Notes: generated by a model from the letters alone, not told the origin. Shown: positions 1 through 7,030, numbered from the stretch's first letter. The stretch: 8,479 nt of DNA from Candidatus Pelagibacter sp. (GCA_016777545.1 JADHRH010000037.1:1-8479), one strand, 5' to 3'. Translations and numbers: made by a program.

Positions 1-46
1 AATATATTTATAACTAATTAATTTATAAATCTAATCATTTTAAACT

Positions 47-1219
47 ATTAAAAAAAAAAAAAAAAAAAATATCAAAAACAAACCTTCAAAAAAAAATAAG
101 GTAAAAAAAAGTATTAAGAAAAAATATAAAAATTTAAAAAAAAAGAGAAAAATTAATAACAAAAAAAAAATAAAAAATATTTCAAAAAAATTTATTAAAA
201 AACAAAAATTTAGTTATAAAAAAAAAATAAGCCTTGTTTCACAAATAGTTAAGTTTCAACAATCTTTAAAGCCAGAATTTAATTTTAAAATTAATTTTAG
301 TTTAGAAAAATATATACAAGCCTTTTTTGATGGCATAGCTAATAGAATAGTTGAATATAAGATTTTAAAAGCTGAAGAAAAAAAAAGAAAAAAAATAGAA
401 GAAATTGAAAAAAAAGAAAAAGAAAAACTATTAATTCAAAAACAAAAAATCAAAGAAGAGGAAGAACAAACCAAACTTAAGGAGAAGGCTTTAAAGGAAG
501 AGGCTAGACTTGAGAAAGAAAGAGCAAGAGATATAAAGTTATTTTTACGAAAGGAACAAGTATTAATAAGAATTGAACATGCTGAAAGACAAAAACAATT
601 TTTAAAACAGTTACAGCTAGATAAACAAATTGAAAAATTCAGAATAAGAGAAATTAAAGAATTAGAAAAACTTGAAAAAATTTCATTAAAGGAAAAAAGA
701 GATGATTATACAGGCCTTCAGGCAAGAATAGAAAAATTAAAAGATAAATATAGAATTATACGAGATCAAAAAATTAGAGAAAGAGTAGAAGCTTTAGGTG
801 TTGAAATTCAAGGTAATGAAGATAGAGAAACTCTACTTCAAAAAGAAAGAGACTATAAAATTGCTAGACAAAAAATTGAACTATCTCTTGAGAGTTTCTA
901 TAGAAGTGCAAGTAGTTTGGTTTTTCAACTTAACAAAAGACATATTACAAGACATATGTCTATTTTTAGATGTATTGACCAAAGATTTGAAACGGGAGAA
1001 ATATTTATCAAATGGGATGAAGCTCCAGATGAAGAATGGTTGTTATTAATTTATATAAAGAATAATTCTCCAGAAGAAGGAATTGTTATTGAAGATAAAT
1101 CAAATCCAGAAAAAAATATCTCTCATGAATTTAAGGCCAATGAAATATTTAAAGCATCAGACTTAATGGTGGATTCATTAACTCAATTAATTTCGAGAAT
1201 AAGAGCTAAAAAAGATTAA
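47..1219 (+). CDS. Lysine-rich tail plus coiled-coil protein, unknown function, apparent ATT start
   Basis: I do not recognise this gene. One frame is open from after the stop at 41-43 to the TAA at 1217-1219, about 390 residues. Residues 2-60 are mostly lysine (33 Lys, 1 Arg) and the first 76 residues contain no Asp or Glu. Residues ~66-105 look like a short folded segment (KYIQAFFDGIANRIVEYK). Residues ~106-275 are a Glu/Lys/Arg/Gln/Leu/Ile-rich probable coiled coil without prolines. Residues ~276-390 look globular, with motifs such as RHMSIFRCIDQRF and DEAPDEEWLLLIYIKN. No ATG, GTG or TTG occurs in frame before TTG 917, which would remove the whole coiled coil. ATT at 47, just before a 20-A run, is therefore the best start, giving MKKKKKK. 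No Shine-Dalgarno is visible. A sequencing error (ATG to ATT, or an A-run indel) is possible. The basic tail suggests binding to nucleic acid or an anionic surface, which is inference. It converges on the TPR gene with a 1-nt gap. Confidence 0.7.
   Translation: MKKKKKKNIKNKPSKKNKVKKSIKKKYKNLKKKRKINNKKKIKNISKKFIKKQKFSYKKKISLVSQIVKFQQSLKPEFNFKINFSLEKYIQAFFDGIANRIVEYKILKAEEKKRKKIEEIEKKEKEKLLIQKQKIKEEEEQTKLKEKALKEEARLEKERARDIKLFLRKEQVLIRIEHAERQKQFLKQLQLDKQIEKFRIREIKELEKLEKISLKEKRDDYTGLQARIEKLKDKYRIIRDQKIRERVEALGVEIQGNEDRETLLQKERDYKIARQKIELSLESFYRSASSLVFQLNKRHITRHMSIFRCIDQRFETGEIFIKWDEAPDEEWLLLIYIKNNSPEEGIVIEDKSNPEKNISHEFKANEIFKASDLMVDSLTQLISRIRAKKD
50..69 (+). repeat. 20-nt poly-A homopolymer at the 5' end of the coding frame
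   Basis: Twenty consecutive A bases directly follow the proposed ATT start and encode the first lysines. Several shorter A-runs follow within the next 150 bases. Runs of this length are prone to polymerase slippage and to sequencing-length errors. If translation slips here, the other two plus frames stop at 97-99 and 102-104, so slipped products would be only short peptides. Confidence 0.9.
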
Positions 1220-1220
1220 A

Positions 1221-1763
1221 TTAAACACTTTCTTCGTTAATAAGCCTTTGAATTTCAGGTATTAGTTTTTGATTTTTAAATGTAGGATGAAATTTTAATG
1301 CTTCTTCAATACTTTTAATCGCTTTTTCATACTTTTTTAAATTTATATAAATTCTTGCTTGTCCAGATAAAGCTCCAAAATGCCTAGGCTCTATACTTAA
1401 AACTTTATCAATATCACTTAAAGATTCTGTAAACTGACTCATTAAAAAATATACAGTTGCTCTTTTATTCCATGCTTCAGACCACTCAGGATCACTATCT
1501 ATGACATTATTAAAAACTTTCAGTGCATAATTATAATCTCCATATTGCATAAGCTCTGTTCCTAATTCTAATTTTTGAGTTAATTCCGTATTATTTGGAT
1601 GTTCGTTCCAAATATCCCAGATCTTTCTTTCCAGTAACTCAGCAGTTTTTGGGTTAGTAACATCTCTAAGTTGATCGAATAGATTATTTAGAATTTTTTT
1701 TTCTGCAAAACTAGTAGAATAAGAAAGGTTTAAAAATAATATAACTAATATTAAAACTCTCAT
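1221..1763 (-). CDS. Exported tetratricopeptide-repeat (TPR) protein
   Basis: The product is 180 residues, starting at ATG 1761-1763; a TTG two codons upstream (1769) is possible but less likely. Residues 1-20 form a Sec-type signal peptide with a hydrophobic core (VLILVILFLNL) and a likely cut after SFA. About three TPR units follow, near residues 62-95, 96-129 and 130-163, with the usual small, aromatic and Pro positions (e.g. GDYNYALKVFNNVIDSDPEW, then AWNKRATVYF, then GQARIYINLKKYEKAIKSIEEAL). TPR arrays are protein-protein scaffolds; this one should act in the periplasm. The partner is unknown. It is the last gene after rhodanese and DUF393, 54 nt downstream, so co-transcription is plausible but not shown. 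It ends 1 nt from the convergent coiled-coil gene, with no terminator between. No clear Shine-Dalgarno is seen. Confidence 0.85.
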   Translation of the reverse strand: MRVLILVILFLNLSYSTSFAEKKILNNLFDQLRDVTNPKTAELLERKIWDIWNEHPNNTELTQKLELGTELMQYGDYNYALKVFNNVIDSDPEWSEAWNKRATVYFLMSQFTESLSDIDKVLSIEPRHFGALSGQARIYINLKKYEKAIKSIEEALKFHPTFKNQKLIPEIQRLINEESV

Positions 1764-1817
1764 TTGCAAAAGATATTTTATTCAATATTTATTCTCAAGA
1801 ATAAAAAAACCTAATTT

Positions 1818-2165
1818 CTACTTTAAAAGCTGGTTTTTATTTTTTAGGAATAAAAAAAATGCAACAATTTCATAAAAAAATGAAAATAAATTAAAGATTA
1901 TAGGTTTTTTTAAAACTTTGTAGAGAAATCTATATTTAGGAATATTTTTCCAGATTAATAAGAAAGCTTCTGCACCCTCAATAATATTTTCACCATCTTT
2001 AATATGAAGTCTTCTTAAAAGACTTTTTGCATCTTTCTGAGTTTCTATTTCTGCTGTTTCATTGTCTGTGATATCAACCCATTCAATATTTTTTATGTTT
2101 TGTTTTTTATAGAGATTGATCTCTGTTCGGCAAATTTTACAGGAATTATTAAAATACACTTTCAC
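1818..2165 (-). CDS. DCC-family (DUF393) thiol-disulfide oxidoreductase-like protein
   Basis: The 115-residue product matches the DUF393/DCC family in layout. It has an N-terminal beta strand (KVYFNNSC), a CxxC pair at Cys9 and Cys12 (CKIC), a mid-region WVDI, then a C-terminal part with GAEAFLLIW, IPKYRFLYKVL and a hydrophobic FSFFYEIVAFFLFL. Family members usually read DxxCxLC near the start; here the Asp is replaced (NNSCKIC) but both cysteines are kept. The family is predicted to do dithiol/disulfide chemistry, and its physiological substrate is mostly unknown. The start is GTG at 2163-2165, only 3 nt after the rhodanese stop, so the two are almost certainly translated from one message. 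The hydrophobic C-terminus may associate with the membrane; this is inference. Confidence 0.82.
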   Translation of the reverse strand: MKVYFNNSCKICRTEINLYKKQNIKNIEWVDITDNETAEIETQKDAKSLLRRLHIKDGENIIEGAEAFLLIWKNIPKYRFLYKVLKKPIIFNLFSFFYEIVAFFLFLKNKNQLLK

Positions 2166-2168
2166 GAA

Positions 2169-2531
2169 TTATTTATTTTCTTTCCAAGCCTTAATTCCAC
2201 CTGTCATATTTTTTACATTCTTTATTCCCATTTCTTGCATCGTTTTTGTTGCAAGAGTACTTTGGCCACCAAGACCACAAAAAACTATATATTCTTTATC
2301 AGGGTTGTTTTTAAAATTTTCATTTTCTAAAGGACTACCTTCTGCTAAATAAAATTCAAGCAAGCCTCTTTCAAGATTAATTGCATTTCCTATAGTCTCT
2401 GAGTCAAAACTACTTTTGTCCCTAACATCAATAAATTGAACATTTGGGTCCTTTAACTTTTCTCTTGCTTCATCTACAGATATATTAGTTATTTCATTGG
2501 AAACGCTCATTAATTCATCAAATTTTTTCAT
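2169..2531 (-). CDS. Single-domain rhodanese-like sulfurtransferase
   Basis: The product is 120 residues. It shows the rhodanese-domain order: an entry motif ISVDEAREKL (~17-26), the conserved strand and acidic motif VQFIDVRD (~31-38), a middle helix, then YIVFCGLGGQS with the presumed catalytic Cys85, followed by STLATKTMQEMG and the C-terminal NMTGGIKAWKE. The family carries a persulfide on the Cys and moves sulfane sulfur. The loop reads C-G-L-G-G-Q-S, lacking the arginine often seen just before the final Ser/Thr, so activity or substrate may differ. There is no signal peptide, so it should be cytoplasmic. It starts at ATG 2529-2531 with a good Shine-Dalgarno and heads the minus-strand cluster with DUF393, which suggests a linked sulfur/thiol role (inference). 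Confidence 0.92.
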   Translation of the reverse strand: MKKFDELMSVSNEITNISVDEAREKLKDPNVQFIDVRDKSSFDSETIGNAINLERGLLEFYLAEGSPLENENFKNNPDKEYIVFCGLGGQSTLATKTMQEMGIKNVKNMTGGIKAWKENK

Positions 2532-2535
2532 TTTA

Positions 2536-2540
2536 TCCTT
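2536..2540 (-). promoter_or_regulatory. Ribosome binding site of the rhodanese gene
   Basis: On the minus strand AAGGA lies 4 nt upstream of the ATG at 2529-2531. It is the clearest Shine-Dalgarno match in the window and fixes the rhodanese start. Most other genes here lack one. Confidence 0.7.
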
Positions 2541-2586
2541 ATTTTTGTTAAAAAATAAAATTACACATAATCAATCATTTTGTATA

Positions 2587-2601
2587 TGCGTGAAATACGC
2601 A
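2587..2601. promoter_or_regulatory. Inverted repeat TGCGT-N5-ACGCA in the divergent rhodanese/tldD spacer
   Basis: A perfect 5-bp inverted repeat (TGCGT, spacer GAAAT, ACGCA) lies in the 106-bp spacer between the divergent rhodanese and tldD genes. Its G/C content stands out in almost pure A/T surroundings. It sits just upstream of a possible tldD -35. This fits a dimeric regulator site acting on one or both promoters. No U-run follows, so it is unlikely to be a terminator. The regulator is unknown. Confidence 0.4.
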
Positions 2602-2603
2602 GA

Positions 2604-2631
2604 TTGAAAATATAAATATACCTATTATCTA
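2604..2631 (+). promoter_or_regulatory. Possible sigma70-type promoter of the tldD operon
   Basis: TTGAAA (2604-2609) and TATCTA (2626-2631) are separated by 16 nt and resemble -35 and -10 boxes. Transcription would start close to the GTG at 2638, giving a near-leaderless message, which fits the absence of a Shine-Dalgarno. In such AT-rich DNA matches of this quality arise by chance, so this is only a candidate. Confidence 0.25.
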
Positions 2632-2637
2632 TTACAT

Positions 2638-4050
2638 GTGAGTGATTTTTTTACTAAAACAGATTTATCTAGAAAAGATGCAGAAAATATTATTTCTGAG
2701 ACTTTAAATAATTGTGATGATGGTGAGCTATATTTAGAAAATTCAAAGAGTGAGTCAATTGTACTGGATGATGATAAAATTAAGAGCTCAAGTTATAGTT
2801 CTGATTTAGGATATGGTTTAAGAGCAGTTACAGGTGAGGTAGTTGCCTATTCTCATTCTAATGAGATTTCAAGAAATTCGTTAAAGCAGTCTGCTAACAA
2901 TTTAAGTTCAACTCTTAAATCACAAAAAGGTATTTATAATCATGAAATTCCCAAGACCAATGAAAAACTTTATAAAGATATTAATCCGATAGATGAAAAA
3001 TCACTTGAATCTAAATTAGAGCTTTTAAAAAAAGTTAATAGTTATACTAGAGCAAAAGGTGGAATAGTTCAGCAGGTCACTGCTAGTTTTGCAGGAGAAT
3101 ATAAATCTATAGAAATCATAAGGTCAGGTGGAGAGGTATTAACTGATGTTAGACCATTAATTCGTTTTAATGTTTCGGTAATGCTTGAGAAAAATGGAAA
3201 GAAAGAAACTGGTGTTTATGGAATTGGAGGAAGACAATCCTATGATGAATATTTAAAAGATGACAATTGGAAAAATGTATGTGATGAAGCCTTTAGAATT
3301 GCATCAGTAAACCTTGATAGCAAACCAGCCCCCGCAGGAGAGATGAAAGTTGTTTTAGGATCAGGTTGGCCTGCAATATTGATACATGAAGCAATAGGAC
3401 ACGGATTAGAAGGTGACTTTAATAGAAAAAAAACATCTGCATTTCATAACTTAATGGGCCAAAGAGTGGCTAGTGAAGGTGTAACAATTATTGATGACGG
3501 AACACTTCATAACAGAAGAGGTAGTCTAACAATTGATGACGAGGGCACACCAACTGAAAAAACAGTCTTAATTGAAAATGGAATATTAAAAAATTTTATG
3601 CAAGATCGATTAAATGCAAGATTAATGAATACAAGATCTACAGGTAGTGGTAGAAGAGAAAGTTACAAGCATGTTGTCCTTCCAAGAATGAGAAATACCA
3701 TGATGATGAATGGAAAATATTCTCAAGAGGAAATGATTAAGTCAGTTGATAAGGGAATATTTGCTGTAAGTTTTGGTGGAGGACAAGTTGATATTACTTC
3801 AGGAAAATTTGTATTCAATTGCACTGAAGCTTACGAAATTATAAATGGAAAAATAGGTTCTCCTATTAAGGGTGCAACTTTAATTGGTGATGGACCATCT
3901 ATTTTAAAAGAAGTTTCATTGGTTGGAAATAATATGATGCTTGATCCAGGTATTGGAACATGTGGTAAAGCGGGTCAAGGTGTTCCTGTTGGTGTTGCGC
4001 AACCCTCAATCTTAATTGACAAAATGACTGTTGGTGGAACTCAATTATAA
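2638..4050 (+). CDS. tldD: Metallopeptidase TldD, catalytic subunit
   Basis: The product is 470 residues, close to the ~480 of E. coli TldD. The N-terminal domain has the family signature around LYLENSKSESIVLDDDKIK and GYGLRAVTGEVVAYSHS. The catalytic part has HEAIGHGLEGDF with the HExxxH zinc motif at His250, Glu251 and His255, then DDEGTP (~300-305), and a C-terminal GTCGKAGQGVPVG whose Cys442 matches the conserved zinc-site cysteine. TldD is known to pair with TldE into a cytoplasmic heterodimeric zinc protease that degrades unfolded peptides through a narrow channel; in E. coli it processes microcin B17 and affects CcdA. No microcin-like precursor is seen here, so the substrate is unknown. 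The start is GTG 2638; the overlapping ATG at 2636 is out of frame and stops at once. tldE follows after 5 nt. Confidence 0.97.
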   Translation: MSDFFTKTDLSRKDAENIISETLNNCDDGELYLENSKSESIVLDDDKIKSSSYSSDLGYGLRAVTGEVVAYSHSNEISRNSLKQSANNLSSTLKSQKGIYNHEIPKTNEKLYKDINPIDEKSLESKLELLKKVNSYTRAKGGIVQQVTASFAGEYKSIEIIRSGGEVLTDVRPLIRFNVSVMLEKNGKKETGVYGIGGRQSYDEYLKDDNWKNVCDEAFRIASVNLDSKPAPAGEMKVVLGSGWPAILIHEAIGHGLEGDFNRKKTSAFHNLMGQRVASEGVTIIDDGTLHNRRGSLTIDDEGTPTEKTVLIENGILKNFMQDRLNARLMNTRSTGSGRRESYKHVVLPRMRNTMMMNGKYSQEEMIKSVDKGIFAVSFGGGQVDITSGKFVFNCTEAYEIINGKIGSPIKGATLIGDGPSILKEVSLVGNNMMLDPGIGTCGKAGQGVPVGVAQPSILIDKMTVGGTQL

Positions 4051-4055
4051 TATAA

Positions 4056-5375
4056 ATGGTAAAAGATCAGGAATATTTAAAAAAAAAAGCTTCATTTTGT
4101 ATTGATTTAGCTAAAAAGTTAGGTGCTACAGAAAGCAGTGCTGCTGTTATGCACTCTATATCAGAGACAGTTAATTACAGAAATAAAAAGTTAGACGAAT
4201 CTGATAGGTCAGACAGCTTAGCTATAAGTTTAACAACTTATATTGGAAAAAAAAAATCTAGCATTACATCATCAAATCTTAATGATGATAATATAGAAAC
4301 TTTAATTGAGCGATGCATTGAGACAACAAAAATTACACCAGAGGATGAGTATAATTCTTTACCAGACAAAGAATTGCTGGCTGATAAAATTAATGACTTA
4401 AACTTATATGATGACGATCATATCGAAAATGATGAAAAAATTGAATATTTAAAAGAAGCTGAAGAAGCAGCACTTCAAAAAAAAGAAATTATTAATACTG
4501 AAACAGGTTTTACTGAATCTAAGTCTAATTTTATATTAGCAAATAGTGATGGATTTATAAATGGTTATAAATCTTCATCTTTTTCAGCATCATGTGTTGC
4601 TGTTGCCAAAGATGCAAATGACAAAATGGAAAGAGATTATGAATTTACAAGCACTTGTCATTTACAGGATATGATTAGACCTCAACAAATTGGATCAGTT
4701 GCTGCAAAAAAAACAATACAGAAATTAAATCCAAAAAAAATAGAAAGTGAAAAGATTAGCATTATCTTTGATAGAAGAATTTCAAAAGGGATATTAGGTG
4801 TTTTAGCAAATGCTATATCAGCATCATCTATTGCAAGAGGCACATCTTTCTTAAAAGGTAAAATTGATGAAGAAATATTTTCATCTTCAATCAACATTTA
4901 TGATAAACCTGACATTGTTAAAGGATTGGGCTCAAGATATTTTGATTCTGAGGGTGTTAAAACTGAAGAATTAAAGTTAGTTGATTGTGGTGTTTTAAAA
5001 CATTATTTAGTGGACACCTATAATGGAAAAAAATTAAACCTAAAATCTAATGGTAGATCTGGTGGAACAAGTAATTTATTTTTTGAAAAAGGCTCAGTTT
5101 CATACAGGGAGCTTTTAAAACTTAATAAAAGAGTATTGTATATTACTGAAACAATTGGTCATGGGAGCAACTTAGTTACAGGAGATTATTCAGTGGGTGC
5201 AAATGGTTTTATGATCGAAGATGGAATATTTAAATATCCCGTTAGTGAAATTACTATTGCAGGAAATTTTAAAGATATATTCAAAAATATTACTTTAGCA
5301 GATGATCTAGAGTTTAAATATTCAACAAATGCACCAACAATATTAATTGAAGGCATGGTAGTTGCCGGTAAATGA
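4056..5375 (+). CDS. tldE: TldE (PmbA), non-catalytic partner subunit of TldD
   Basis: The product is 439 residues; E. coli PmbA/TldE is 450. Family motifs are clear in the C-terminal half: GILGVLANAISASSIARGTSF (~245-265), FDSEGVKT (296-303), NGRSGGTSN (332-340), ETIGHGSNLVTGDYSVGANG (365-384) and YPVSEITIAGN (394-404). At the position where TldD has HExxxH, this protein reads GILGVLANAIS, so it lacks the zinc ligands, as expected for the inactive subunit. It begins at ATG 4056, 5 nt after the tldD stop, with no obvious Shine-Dalgarno, so coupling to tldD translation is likely. Adjacent tldD and tldE favour equal production of the heterodimer; in E. coli the two genes are unlinked. Its last codon and stop overlap the next gene. 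Confidence 0.96.
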   Translation: MVKDQEYLKKKASFCIDLAKKLGATESSAAVMHSISETVNYRNKKLDESDRSDSLAISLTTYIGKKKSSITSSNLNDDNIETLIERCIETTKITPEDEYNSLPDKELLADKINDLNLYDDDHIENDEKIEYLKEAEEAALQKKEIINTETGFTESKSNFILANSDGFINGYKSSSFSASCVAVAKDANDKMERDYEFTSTCHLQDMIRPQQIGSVAAKKTIQKLNPKKIESEKISIIFDRRISKGILGVLANAISASSIARGTSFLKGKIDEEIFSSSINIYDKPDIVKGLGSRYFDSEGVKTEELKLVDCGVLKHYLVDTYNGKKLNLKSNGRSGGTSNLFFEKGSVSYRELLKLNKRVLYITETIGHGSNLVTGDYSVGANGFMIEDGIFKYPVSEITIAGNFKDIFKNITLADDLEFKYSTNAPTILIEGMVVAGK

Positions 5376-6340
5376 AAGATTTTTGTGTTATTGGTTCAGG
5401 CATATCAGGCGCAACAATAGCAAATCATCTAAGTAAAAAATATATTGTAGATGTATATGATAAAGCTAGAGGTGCTGGTGGAAGAGCATCAAATAAAAAA
5501 TTTAATCTCAAAAAAAGCTTTGATCATGGGGCTCAATATATTTCTCCAAAAAACATCAAATTTAAAAGGTTTGTAGATAATTTAATTTCAAAAAAAATTT
5601 TAAAAAAATGGCCTGGTAAACATCTTTTTTTAAAAGAAAATATCAAAGAAAATAAAAAACATATCAAAATAATTGGTAAGAATGGCAATAATGCCATCAG
5701 CAAATACCTCTTAAAAGATATTAATTGTTTTTTTAATAGCGAGGTTACCAATATTTTACACAAAAATAATATCTGGCAGCTTACTTTTAATGATGGTTCC
5801 AAGAAATTTTACAAATCAATAATTTTAACATGTCCATTTCCTCAACTAAAAAAATTATCAAAAAAATATATTAAACATTCCTTTATTAATCAAAAAATTA
5901 AAATGGAAGCTAATATAACAATTATGATGGTTGTTAAAAACTTAGGATCAAAAATCAGTAGTTATTTTTTCTCAGACTCAGTTCTAGGGTGGGCTGCTTA
6001 TGAAAATAGTAAAAAAAGATTCAAGAGCAATCATGATTTATGGACTCTTCAAAGTACTCCTAAATGGGCAAACAAAGTCATTAATAATAATAGAATTAAT
6101 AAATTACAAAATTCTAAAATATTAATAGATAAATTTTTTAAACTTACAGGTTTTAAAAAAAGTAAAATTTTACATTCAAAAAATCATGGATGGAAGTATG
6201 CGTTTAATTCAAACCCACTTAAAATAAAAAGTTACTGGAATAGTTCTTTAAGATTGGGTGTATGCGCAGACTGGTTTGTTGGATCAAGACTTGAGTCAGG
6301 ATGGCTAAGTGCAAAAGATTTATCTCTTAAAATTAAATAA
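5372..6340 (+). CDS. Renalase-like FAD-dependent oxidoreductase
   Basis: The product is 322 residues. The N-terminus is an FAD-binding Rossmann fold: VIGSGISGATIA with GxGxxG at Gly8, Gly10 and Gly13, an acidic residue at the end of strand 2 (Asp30 in VDVYDKARG), the GGR motif (36-38) and the family signature SFDHGAQYIS (49-58). The C-terminus has LGVCADWFVGSRLESGWLSA (~295-314), the usual FAD-closing segment. This matches the renalase-like NAD/FAD oxidoreductase group (COG3380). The substrate cannot be read from sequence; amines, reduced nicotinamide derivatives or carotenoid-like compounds are possible. It is likely cytoplasmic. ATG 5372 overlaps the tldE stop in ATGA, so it is translationally coupled to tldE. 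Lys-rich stretches in the middle reflect local AT bias. It ends with tandem TAA TAA, 6 nt from the convergent DUF6134 gene. Confidence 0.88.
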   Translation: MKDFCVIGSGISGATIANHLSKKYIVDVYDKARGAGGRASNKKFNLKKSFDHGAQYISPKNIKFKRFVDNLISKKILKKWPGKHLFLKENIKENKKHIKIIGKNGNNAISKYLLKDINCFFNSEVTNILHKNNIWQLTFNDGSKKFYKSIILTCPFPQLKKLSKKYIKHSFINQKIKMEANITIMMVVKNLGSKISSYFFSDSVLGWAAYENSKKRFKSNHDLWTLQSTPKWANKVINNNRINKLQNSKILIDKFFKLTGFKKSKILHSKNHGWKYAFNSNPLKIKSYWNSSLRLGVCADWFVGSRLESGWLSAKDLSLKIK

Positions 6341-6346
6341 TAAATT

Positions 6347-7030
6347 TTATTTGTAGCTCTTTAATCTATACTCCCAGTTTCCAAGTCTTGAATAAGCAAC
6401 TTTTACAATCATTGCTTTTTCTCTATCGTACCAAACATCGAAATCTAGTCTTTTATCTTTAGGAATGGTCATATCTTTTGATGTCAATTTAAAGTGGTCG
6501 ACCTCAATTATACTTCCATATAATTCAATTTTTTCTTTACCTAAAAAATTTACAACCTGTTCTTTTATACTGCCTGATATAGGGCTAATTTGTGACTCTG
6601 CTTGTAATATCTGATGGTTCCACCAATTTCCTATTATATTTTTAGTATCTGCAAGACCAATATAAGATGATCCATTAATTTTGAATTTATCTGATTTAGA
6701 ATCATAAATAAGATTTACAAATTTCTCTCTATCATTTTGTAAAGTCTTTGACTCGTATGATATCAGTTTATCATCTTTATGTTTTTCTACTCCATACCCC
6801 TCGAGATTAAAAACTTCAATGCCAAATAGGTTTACTTTAAATTGAATTTGATTTTTAATTATCAATATGTCATCAACTTTTTCAAAAAAATAATAATTAT
6901 ACCCAATCACTTTTCCATCTTTTAAAATTTCCATCTCTATCTTTTTAAAGTCTTTGTAATGAGAGGTGTGTGCGTAAAGGTTTGAAGTAAGCACTACCAG
7001 TGTAAAAATAAATATTAATAATTTTTTCAT
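6347..7030 (-). CDS. Exported DUF6134-like protein
   Basis: The product is 227 residues. Residues 1-20 are a Sec signal peptide (MKKLLIFIFTLVVLTSNLYA) with a likely cut after LYA. The mature part begins with an F-K-I-E-M-E-I-L-K-D-G-K-V-I-G-Y strand and continues as an alternating hydrophobic, beta-rich protein. Near the C-terminus LDFDVWYDREKAMIVKVAYS resembles the DUF6134 and related periplasmic families, in which a DVWYD-type motif is common. No enzymatic residues are evident and the function is unknown; the periplasm or an envelope face is likely. It converges on the FAD oxidoreductase and diverges from the YczE-type gene, so it appears to be its own transcription unit. The start is ATG 7028-7030, with no Shine-Dalgarno at normal distance. 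The family call is from memory of motifs. Confidence 0.75.
   Translation of the reverse strand: MKKLLIFIFTLVVLTSNLYAHTSHYKDFKKIEMEILKDGKVIGYNYYFFEKVDDILIIKNQIQFKVNLFGIEVFNLEGYGVEKHKDDKLISYESKTLQNDREKFVNLIYDSKSDKFKINGSSYIGLADTKNIIGNWWNHQILQAESQISPISGSIKEQVVNFLGKEKIELYGSIIEVDHFKLTSKDMTIPKDKRLDFDVWYDREKAMIVKVAYSRLGNWEYRLKSYK

Noticed and set aside
798..1049. An 83-residue plus-strand ORF
   Set aside because: It lies in another frame inside the coiled-coil gene and its translation lacks the coherent composition of the main frame.
917..1219. A separate 100-residue gene starting at TTG 917
   Set aside because: The same frame is open and coding-like for 870 bases upstream, so this TTG is internal to the longer protein.
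1790..1803. TATTCT-CA-AGAATA as a terminator between the DUF393 and TPR genes
   Set aside because: A six-bp A/T-rich stem with a 2-nt loop is too weak, and on the minus strand no U-run follows it.
2100..2352. Two overlapping plus-strand ORFs opposite the rhodanese and DUF393 genes
   Set aside because: They are antisense shadows of two recognised families; the Phe-rich composition reflects the complementary Lys codons.
4682..4897. Minus-strand ORF inside tldE
   Set aside because: It is a shadow of the strongly conserved PmbA-family frame.
5533..5802. Minus-strand hydrophobic ORF inside the FAD oxidoreductase gene
   Set aside because: It is antisense to Lys/Asn-rich coding sequence, which automatically yields Phe/Leu-rich translations; there is no independent support.
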